Shown one piece after another: positions 56,301-64,000 of a DNA stretch of 64,000 nucleotides. Made by a program: the position numbers and the translations under genes. The notes below the pieces were generated by a model, which made no database searches, was not told where the DNA came from, and saw nothing but the letters and a program-made list of their open reading frames with translations. Position 1 is the stretch's first letter. Each line of letters begins with the position of its first letter. This DNA is from Dipylidium caninum (lineage: Eukaryota; Platyhelminthes; Cestoda; Cyclophyllidea; Dipylidiidae), in NCBI GenBank assembly GCA_017562135.1, contig QEYB01000654.1, positions 372,001-436,000 on the forward strand, given 5' to 3'.

Positions 56301-58294
56301 AGCAATTTTCTCCTCTTCGCTGCCCATTATCCTGCCAAAATTAATGACCTACCGGAGGGAATATCGATCGCCAATAATGACTAAGCGAAAAATGATTTGG
56401 TTGTGAATCGGGTAGAGAATCGATAAAGTCAATAGTGCGTGGCTTAAAGATGGGCCTCGAGCGGGTTACAGGCTTTTCTTAAGCCGTTTCCCTCAGCTTT
56501 TCTGTTAACCGAAATAAGCGAATATCATACCCGCAACATGAGAGATTATTAATTATAAGGGGTGTCAACATATGACAATTCACGTAATTAACGAATGCTA
56601 TAATTTGGTTGACTTGCCTTACTGGCGAAGGTTTATTTTACCAAAAGAGGTGTTAACTATCTCATTCTTTTTGCACATTATCGCGGTTTTGTGCTGCATG
56701 CTACTCTGTGCATGACATGATGGAACTTGAACCCACCTTGGATTTCATTCATATCTGTTTGTGGTAAAAGCAGGCCTTCGTTTTGCCCTCTTTCAGCTAA
56801 TCATCACTATTTTACGCGGCTTCAATGCGGCTATTGCCAACTCTCTCATTGGCTGTGAACTTCAACATTTTGAGAAAGTTCAACTGCAAAACCTGCAGGG
56901 AATTAGAGTAATAACATTACTGAAATTCGATCCTGGCTACAATATCAGCCTCTTGAGTGCATACGAGGTGAGGAGACACCTCCAAACTGCACCTGACCTC
57001 CCGGACGTGGTTGGGGTTGACATGAAATACGACGAGACTGTCACTGTCACCAGTACGTTTGGCCTTCTTCATAAAACTTCCATTTAAGTAGATGCCTTTA
57101 GATAAAATCCTCCTACCTGGTATGAGATTGTGAAATATCCCCAAAATCACTCAACTGTGGTTTGATCTAACCTCCTGCCTTCGTGGTATGGTGGCAGAAC
57201 ACCTTCCTCCGTTAAACATCTGCATTCTACTTCGTATTCCTTGGGTTTGTATTTAACTACCGCTTCCACCTAGACTACGATCTTTGCAAAGAGGACAAAC
57301 ACGACTGTTCGCCATCAGCCACATGCGTTTTTGATGGTTCCACCTACGTTTGTGAATGCAACCGATTCTACTCGGACGGTGGCATGCCTGGTTTACTCTT
57401 GCCCGGACGCGACTGCTACTGTGGGTTGTTAGTAGTATATCAAGCGAAAAAATTGTTGATCTGTGCTGCTTTATTGCTCGAATATTGAAAATCCATGAGT
57501 GCAGATAAGAGTTAGGTAAAAGCATTCGCAGAGTTAATAAAATCGGAGTAGTTGGGTAGAAAAATATCTTACGTAGACGTCTTGTACGTTAGATGTGGAC
57601 TCAATTGAGACATTTGTTTTCCCCTCGTCCCCTGCTACCCTTCTTTGAAGCCCGAGGCCTTATTGTATACTCTGTCTCCATTTAATGCGCTGCAAACGCC
57701 AATTATCTCATAGTAGACACGTGAGGAGCACATTTCTGACGCTCAGAGACAAGCTATGCCAGTTGCATGTGCCCCTGTATGACAGAGACAATTGACTCCC
57801 GACCCCTCAAAAGATTAATTAAACCCACCCTGGAATAGAGTAAGGACTCACGCGTTTTTTACGGTCGCGGCGGCGGTAGCTTCAGTGTGGCTGATGATTT
57901 TTGGCAGATGGAAGAAGGGATGCTTCTTTTTTTCGCCAATGCCTTGTATAGCAGACCACGTTTCCCTCCCTCCAAATATGGCCGCAAGTGATTTGACGAG
58001 GTTGTCGACTCAGATATGTAGGCTACCTAACGAAAGTGGGCATCTTAACTTTGGCCTTGGGATTCAAACCACAGCCCGAGTTGGTAGACTAAATGGGGGG
58101 TTTTTGGTCTTCTAGATAGCTTCTTTTCCGGCTTCTTTCTGGGGTGTTTGGTTATCCTCCCCATACTGATCGTCACCATCACGGCTCTCTTCTATTGCCG
58201 TCGTTACGAGGCACAAAAAGCGTGGGTTAACACGCCGAACAATCCAGATACCATCCAACTGGTGTCCTCGGAGTATCCCAAATACGGTGCCTGA
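53325..58294 (+). CDS. EGF-SEA-like-EGF single-pass membrane protein
   Basis: Seven exons join in consistent phases: 53325-53394, 53969-54226, 55782-55907, 56187-56296, 56797-57052, 57274-57420 and 58116-58294. Together they give 381 residues plus stop. The N-terminus MKSGKPLLLHLLLP through LLLACVCLAVAQ is a signal peptide. EGF-1 (six Cys, ending CFCPPDYAGQFC) is in exon 2 and EGF-2 (CENGGVCEQGKNSTLCVCPP) in exon 3. Exons 4 and 5 encode about 120 residues resembling a SEA domain. EGF-3 (CSPSATCVFDG) is in exon 6. Exon 7 gives a membrane helix (FFLGCLVILPILIVTITALF) and a 35-residue cytoplasmic tail with SSEYPKYGA. EGF domains sit on phase-1 exons, as usual. The layout recalls transmembrane mucins such as MUC13, but no close family is claimed. 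Exon 3 appears to use a GC donor. Confidence 0.75.
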
Positions 58295-59325
58295 GGGGGC
58301 CAAGTTAACCCACTCTTCTTCACCTATCCTGCCGACTATCCGCCCCTTTCTCCGACCCATTCGCTCCTCCCTCTCCCCATCATTTCGCAGAATTACACAT
58401 GAGAGAGTCTTTCTGTTTAAAACCGGTGTACCTCGCCGCTATTTTTAAACGCCAAGTGAAGATTCTCTTGCCATTACTTCATGTTACATAATTGCCGTGT
58501 GGTTTTGTTTGTTTACAAAGACAAGAAAGGCGAATTTCCAGTCGCTTTTTCTATAATTTGGTGTCGACACTTGAGGCATAGGGTTGCGTGCACTTTGTTA
58601 TGCGCATTTACTTATTCATATTCTCGCATTCGTCCACTAAGCAACTGACAAACGGCAAATTTCTTGCGTGGCACGTGAGTCTGGCCATGGCAGCTTGGTT
58701 TATGCAAAAGCTCTCCCGTCCCCTATAATTCTCATTCGAGTGGATGTAGGCAAGAGACGAGGATTTGGGTGTGTACGCAACAGTTAGGCAGACAATCGTG
58801 TACTTACCACCGTCCCATCACGAATGGCAGACGTCAGTGGAGAGCGAGAGAGGAAGAGAGAGAGAGTACTAACACTGCCCTTGTGGAGGTGAGGTGCCGG
58901 GTGAACCAGTGCTTCGCGCACTAACTCCTCTTTTCACTTCATCACCCCGCCGCACTAAGCAGCTTTTAAAGTATGACTCATTCAGCCAATTTCGTCAGTC
59001 CTAACGTTTATCCCATTGGCTGATCACTTTGTCTAATCCAGCCAATGATCATTCGACTCCTCATTTTAACCGCGTTAATCGAACTTTACACAAGGCAACG
59101 AATTACGCAATGCCTGCGAAGGTTGCCGATTTATTTACTAAAGACAACACTATTAAGGCTTTGAGTTATTTATTTATTAATTGTGAACCACAAAACGCCC
59201 TTATTTTATTTCAAGCCTAACCTCCACTGTAAACCAATTTGGCCGGTTAATCTCTAGTACTATAAAGCATTCCATACTCTGACTAGCGCTTCTTATCTTT
59301 GCATTTCATGACGATAACGACGCAG

Positions 59326-59507
59326 TGAGAGCAACTTACGGAACACTTATCGCAACAACTGTCCTCACACCCTTCGTCGTGGGATCCGTTATGCTCTTCT
59401 TTTGGGTGCGAAAACGCCAATTTCTCAGATTTTGGGTTCTTCCAACCAATGAGGACAGCGGGAACCTCGGCTTGGTCAACCCCTCGCGACACAATTATAC
59501 AGTCTGA
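59326..59507 (+). CDS. Alternative last exon of the EGF-protein gene
   Basis: After a CAG acceptor at 59323-59325 this exon fits the same phase as exon 7, and replacing exon 7 gives 382 residues. It encodes a different membrane helix (TVLTPFVVGSVMLFFWVRKR) and a different cytoplasmic tail ending NPSRHNYTV. The last residues could be a class II PDZ-binding end (inference). The 58295-59325 stretch between the two last exons shows no other gene; a short GA-rich tract lies near 58848-58866. Confidence 0.65.
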
Positions 59508-59928
59508 TCTGGAATTTTTTTTACACTTCCAGCCTCATCGAGTACTATCCGACCTTTACCCATTGTGTACGATATAAAACAATTGTGTGATTTTGTATTC
59601 AATCTATTGACCGCGAATTACTGGACGAACAGGAAAGTCAATTGTTTTTTCTTATCAGATAGTTTACACGTTGCCTTGTACAATTTTTCTAGCATTTTAA
59701 AAGCTTGAAACTCCAATGAGGTTCCAGTTTACTTTCAAGCAAAAAGAGAGAGAGTGGAAAGAGCACAAAAGAGTGTCAAAGGAATAGGCTTTGGAAAAAT
59801 TTCCTCCTTCCCCATCCGGCGGGGGGTACCGCCTCCTCCCAGCACGCACTCGCGTACCCGTTGGGGGGGCGGGGGGGGTGGAGTCGATCGATAAATCGAC
59901 CTCACACGATGGGCATGCGATACGAAAA

Positions 59929-60324
59929 ATGGACAAGGCGCGTCTGATAGAGCCCCTCGTGCGTCCGGGACGATGCGACTCGGAGGTGGGCGGATTGGAG
60001 GCCGATCGAGTGCGGAATATCCTTCAAACGACCGGTGAAGAGAAGGTGATAGTCAATTATATCCCCGACAAATTGGAGGCCACAGGATGGAATGATCTGA
60101 TGTTCAAGGAGTGTTGTAAGTGGCTGAAGAGGAATACAGCGAGTGGAAAAAAAGTGTACTACGGTCAGAAGATTAGGGAGAGCTTCCGGGAGCCGGAGGA
60201 TGTCGATCCGGGGGAGTTGGTTGAGCCATTGATCAAATTGGGCATGTCACTGATGCCTGACAAGGTCTGCACCGAGATATCTGAGCATATATTTAAGGTT
60301 ATTAAAGAACACATGACTACCTAA
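59929..60324 (+). CDS. ENY2: ENY2-like subunit of SAGA deubiquitinase / TREX-2
   Basis: A single-exon frame of 131 codons from MDKARLIEPLVRPG; an upstream in-frame ATG at 59791 would add a Gly-rich leader. ENY2 (Sus1 in yeast) is a small helical protein shared by the SAGA deubiquitinase module and the TREX-2 mRNA export complex. Matching blocks are IVNYIPDKLEATGWNDLMFK (human ...LLRAKLIECGWKDQLK), CCKWLKRN, and VDPGELVEPLIKLGMSLMPD followed by KVCTEISEHIF near the C-terminus. Usual ENY2 is about 100 residues. Here an extra 15 or so residues (KVYYGQKIRESFREPE) lie between helices two and three, and the N-terminus is longer. The divergence could mean a retrocopy-derived or lineage-specific paralog, given the lack of introns. 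Confidence 0.75.
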   Translation: MDKARLIEPLVRPGRCDSEVGGLEADRVRNILQTTGEEKVIVNYIPDKLEATGWNDLMFKECCKWLKRNTASGKKVYYGQKIRESFREPEDVDPGELVEPLIKLGMSLMPDKVCTEISEHIFKVIKEHMTT

Positions 60325-60390
60325 AGAGAAATGTACAAATTATTATCCTATTTGCGGCGTGTGCAAAGTAGAGTGGATGCTTTTGTTAAA

Positions 60391-60396
60391 AATAAA
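60391..60396 (+). terminator. Poly(A) signal of the ENY2-like gene
   Basis: AATAAA lies 67 bases after the stop codon at 60322-60324. The following 60397-61144 is A/T-rich intergenic sequence in which I see no gene. Confidence 0.6.
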
Positions 60397-61144
60397 CCAG
60401 ATGGTTTTCGCCTTTGTACCATTCGATTCTTTGCATTCTGGTGGAGTACGCGCACTCAGAAATTTGTTTTAAACTTCGCTGCTCGATTAGTAATAATCAT
60501 GAAGTGAAATTGTAGATTTTGGTCAGATTTGTCAAGTTTTGCCTTACCCTTTAATAATTGACTCTTTTTGTTGTAGTAATGAATCATGGATCTCCGCATC
60601 ATTATGGTCGTGACACTCACTCACATCACCAGATATGAGGCGATGAAAAGCATCAAGTTATTTCCGCACTAAGCATAAAGGATCTGGAATACTAGTCTTT
60701 AATCCCAGACAGGATCGAATAAAAGTGCGAAATTACATCAAATCCAAAATTTGCCCGGGTTTTCGAATAGCACTTCGTGAACATCTTAACGAGACGCACG
60801 AGTCATTATCGTATGAAGCCGTCATTATCCATTTTAGGTTCGTGATATAATGGAGTGTCATTTACTGACGGTGAGGCGCTTTTGCTAAAGGGGTGCTTGG
60901 TTAAAGATAAATTTGTTTGAAATCACAATTTTCATTTACCATCACCAGAATAATCATTTATATAATTCGCTGATAAACCCACTATTTAAAACTGGGGAAC
61001 TATTGTGAAAGACAGTTGTTGGCGTCTAGCACTTTTTACAGGACATCATTTTATTTAAATTTGATTTGCTGCAGGAAAGATGTTTAATGAGTGAGCATGA
61101 CTCTTATTGGTCTGTCACTTTAATGTATTCACCGACGTTGCGTG

Positions 61145-64000
61145 ATGCTTCAGCGAATGACCACTTTTAGAAATGATCTTAATCAAACATCCCTAACACA
61201 CGACAAATCAAACAGCCCCAGAAAGGCGGACGAAGTCATCCATCTCCCTCCTAAGATACCTAGGTATGTGATAGTTCGGCTACGGCTAAAATCCAAATAA
61301 ATATCATAATTGCGAACATATTTCAATTACTTATAGACTGGATCTAACACCCTCCAGCCTTTACTCCAAGTTTTATGACAAATCTAGGCCAATGGAGCCG
61401 TTTGTTCTCCCTGATTCAGATGCTGTCCCTGACATTTCTTTTGTAGTGGCACCGGTAAATCTCATTTCACATGGTTATATGTATACATATGTTTTAAAAC
61501 TTTGCTCAGGCCCTTAATATATCAACACCCGCAGGGCACTGACTCTATTCAGAGATTTCGAAGGCCCTTTTTTGCTATGGAAAACTCGCCGACTGATTTA
61601 AGTGTTAGCGACTACAAACATTTGTTGGATCTGGCGAAAACCGGTTTCGTATCTTTCGACTCGCACACATTGGCAGAGAAAACCACAAAGTTGGAGTGTG
61701 TTCCTTGCTTTTATATTTCTTATATCCTTTGCCATTACTGACCTGTAACGCCTTAATTCTCTTTATTCGTCATCTATTTTCCACACACAGTTCTTGAAAC
61801 TTGGTCTATTTTTTTGTGTTAATTCTTTGTAATTTTGATATATATATATGTATGCAATCTTGCGATTTTAGTCATGACTCCCAATCCGGGTCTGCACCTG
61901 GTAGGTCTGATTCCTTTTCAAAATATTTTTTCATAATTTAATAGTTGAATGACCGCAGTTTATTTCGTTCTGTCAATAAATAAACTCGTAGCCTCTGTCT
62001 TTGGTATTTCAGATGGCGATAGCATTTTGTTTGCCGATGGCCAGTTCGTAGAACATTGGCTAATTTTTAAATTGAAATTTCGATTATTACCTAGGTTATA
62101 TAAATCGCACATTAATTAATCTAAGGGTTATTGTTTCCGTGGGAAAAGAGAAAACTGAACCACTCCGACTTAGGCATTTCTACTTTCTTCTAACTAGACA
62201 TTTAAACTTAGTCCCATCTCAACACACGCTTCAGTCCCCAAAATTTCGTTGAATCTTCTCCATTACTTCTGATCTGCGACAAGTCCAAGGGGAATTTGAG
62301 CTTTGTCTCCTATCTGTATATGTATCCTCCATCCATTCATTAACATGCTTCTATTAAAACTGGTAGCAACATCAACAATTTAGACTGTAGGACGCTATTG
62401 TAACGTTGCGCCACTAAATCGGGTAGAAGTTTGGTTGAAGATGAATTCACTTATATACTTAAAATCTTCCTCCTCGATCCATTCATCCCCATAAATTCTT
62501 TAATTTTTTTGAGCCACAAATATATTCCATAAGCAGAAATTTAATTTATTCACGGAATCGTTTTGATTCTCGTATACGGTTTATAGTTATTCTAACCAAA
62601 ATTTGCTAAAAGACAGTTTCTAACCCAGTAAAATTGCGTTGACTATCAAACTAGTCTTTTCTGCGTCAGCTTCAATGTCAGCAGCAAATAGCGCCTCCTC
62701 AACGGCCTCTCCGGTTGCGAATGAATGGTGTTCGCGGGTGACAAACACCGCCTACCTCTCATCAGCCTGGCTTTCCGACCTCACCACCTCCGTTGAAGCT
62801 TCGTCAGGCCAGCGGAAGAAGGAACGAGCATACTTAGAAAAGAAGATCAGTTTCTGGGAGACTCAGGTGCGTTCGATTGCGCAAAATCACGAAAGGAAAG
62901 ACAGGATCATTGCAACTCGTGCTCCTCTTTCTATTGTCAAGAGGAAGATGTCAGAGGAGGCGAAGATCAAGGAATTGGAGCTGCGTCTCTCCTGTCTCTT
63001 GCGAACGCCACCTGTGTTGGAGGATCCCTATCTCAAACCGCAACCCATTCCTCAGGAACTACCCTACAAACGCCCCGTCAAGCCATCTCTCCCGGGTTTG
63101 TCATACATACACTACATTTTCCACTCCAGTTTCTCATTCTCAGCTTTTGAGGTTGAGGCATTTAATGTATTTTCGTTTAGCACCCTAACCGAGAAGCAAC
63201 GCGAAGATATAGTATCAGTTTATGGCTCCATTTCATATATTTGTCATCTCGTCTTCCATTTACGTCATTGGTTTTGATGCTTTTACTGTGAAGTCGTGTT
63301 TTTGAGAAGAGATTTCCTTCTAACTACTCGTGAAATTAGATTCTATCGGTTAAAAGACTTGTAAAATGGCAGGCTTTTCTGTGTTCTCCCTTCTCAGTCA
63401 CAGGCTAAAATAGGTAAAACAGTTTTTTTTGGACTGTAAGTAAATGGGGCTTAAGTCGTGCGTGCCATTTGTCGCTGCGCTTTATTAATTTTTCCGGAGT
63501 TTCAGGATTTTCAGTCTCACTTTGTGACTGGAGTTCGCTCAAAACTATCAGCTTCGATCCGACGCTTCGATCCGACGCTTCTGACGGTTTTTTTTACAGT
63601 GCTTACGGAGTCCCAAAGCGCCGAGGTAATGCGGCGCTTGGCAGAGGGCAATGAGGAGACGGTGATAGTTAACAGCTACCGTCTGGCAATGACCCGTCGG
63701 GAGCTGATCACCCTTACGGGCACCAATTGGCTAAACGACATGGTGATCAACTTCTACCTCCAGATGCTTGCCCACCGCAGTCGCCAGGGCTTCCAGACGG
63801 CCGCGGAGGGGCCGCCTCGGGTGGCCACAATGAACAGCTTCTTCTACCCCAAACTCGTCTCCGGCGCGGGGTACGCAGGTGTGCGCCGATGGACGCGCTC
63901 CATCAATCTCTTTGACTACGACCTCATCCTCGTGCCCATCCATGACCGAACGATACACTGGTGTCTCGTTGTGCGTTACCACCTTCTCCTTACATTACAT
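61145..64000 (+). CDS. SENP/Ulp1-type SUMO protease, C-terminus outside window
   Basis: SENP enzymes are cysteine proteases that mature SUMO and remove it from proteins, mostly at the nucleus and nuclear pores. Likely exons are 61145-61263 (MLQRMTTFRNDLNQ), 61337-61454, 61535-61695, 61872-61900, one starting at 62013, 62670-63095, and 63600 onward. The first four and the last pair join in consistent phases; the junction around the 62013 exon is not solved. The catalytic domain starts VLTESQSAEVMRRLAEGNEE and contains LTGTNWLNDMVINFYLQMLA, matching the conserved substrate-binding NWLND motif. It then has NSFFYPKLV and DLILVPIHDRTIHWCLVV, where His at 63955-63957 is the catalytic histidine. The catalytic Asp and Cys would lie beyond the window. 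The N-terminal part is poorly conserved, as is usual in this family. Confidence 0.88.
63144..63211 (+). other. Possible duplicate exon of the SENP catalytic-domain start
   Basis: This segment, after a good acceptor at 63142-63143, reads FNVFSFSTLTEKQREDI. It resembles the LTExQxxEV start of the catalytic domain also encoded at 63600. The exon ending at 63095 can join either acceptor in frame, but this copy's nearest donor is out of phase with 63600, so it may be an unused or relic exon. Confidence 0.35.
63550..63582. repeat. Two tandem copies of a 15-base unit
   Basis: The word GCTTCGATCCGACGC occurs twice in tandem just before the acceptor of the SENP catalytic exon. Confidence 0.8.

Overview
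The window looks like intron-containing metazoan DNA, most likely from a parasitic flatworm. The reasons are the mix of intron-rich housekeeping genes with consensus GT-AG introns, canonical AATAAA poly(A) signals, a flatworm/lophotrochozoan-like tropomyosin, and a decayed mariner transposon. The phylum is an inference; I cannot place the species. Nothing bacterial or viral was seen.

Region 1 (about 1-23,900) is a cluster of at least eight long, mostly single-frame genes that I do not recognise as any named family. On the minus strand, head to tail, are a gene cut by the window edge (1-508), a five-module protein (859-3864), a ten-module protein (4099-8567), and two helical, cysteine-containing proteins (9088-11013 and 11300-14131). 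Then comes a divergent plus-strand gene (14414-16676), a second minus gene homologous to the one at 11300 (18049-21283), and a second plus gene homologous to the one at 14414 (21955-23869). Their common elements are a predicted all-helical module of about 90 residues (signature pieces TPELRxIVTQLQ, IKCLKP, CVLEHLK, LQCLExELCKQG, VREVQQMM) and a short 'LEEIRxSVxxL' helix. The two divergent pairs (11300/14414 and 18049/21955) look like duplicates of one ancestral pair. Several members carry apparent one-base frame changes. Function is unknown.

Region 2 (about 24,200-30,900) holds a broken mariner transposase, an unrecognised 741-residue protein with glutamine and glutamate tracts, a small hypothetical gene, and non-coding sequence.

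Region 3 (30,996-37,870, plus) is a complete tropomyosin gene. Its exons add up to exactly 284 residues. It has alternative first exons and a same-length, same-phase duplicate for each of the six downstream coding exons. An extra long exon inside an intron could supply a novel 161-residue N-terminus.

Region 4 (38,948-50,808, minus) is N-ethylmaleimide-sensitive factor (NSF), reconstructed as 13 exons (about 746 residues) with one apparent frame change in the first exon. It is convergent with tropomyosin.

Region 5 (53,325-64,000, plus) holds three genes. The first encodes a signal peptide-EGF-EGF-SEA-like-EGF-transmembrane protein with two alternative last exons. The second is a single-exon ENY2-like SAGA/TREX-2 subunit. 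The third is the 5' part of a SENP/Ulp1 SUMO protease that runs off the end.

The last three regions carry ordinary cellular functions: actin filament regulation, SNARE recycling, a surface receptor or mucin, chromatin/mRNA export, and SUMO removal. They show no obvious pathway link to the novel cluster.
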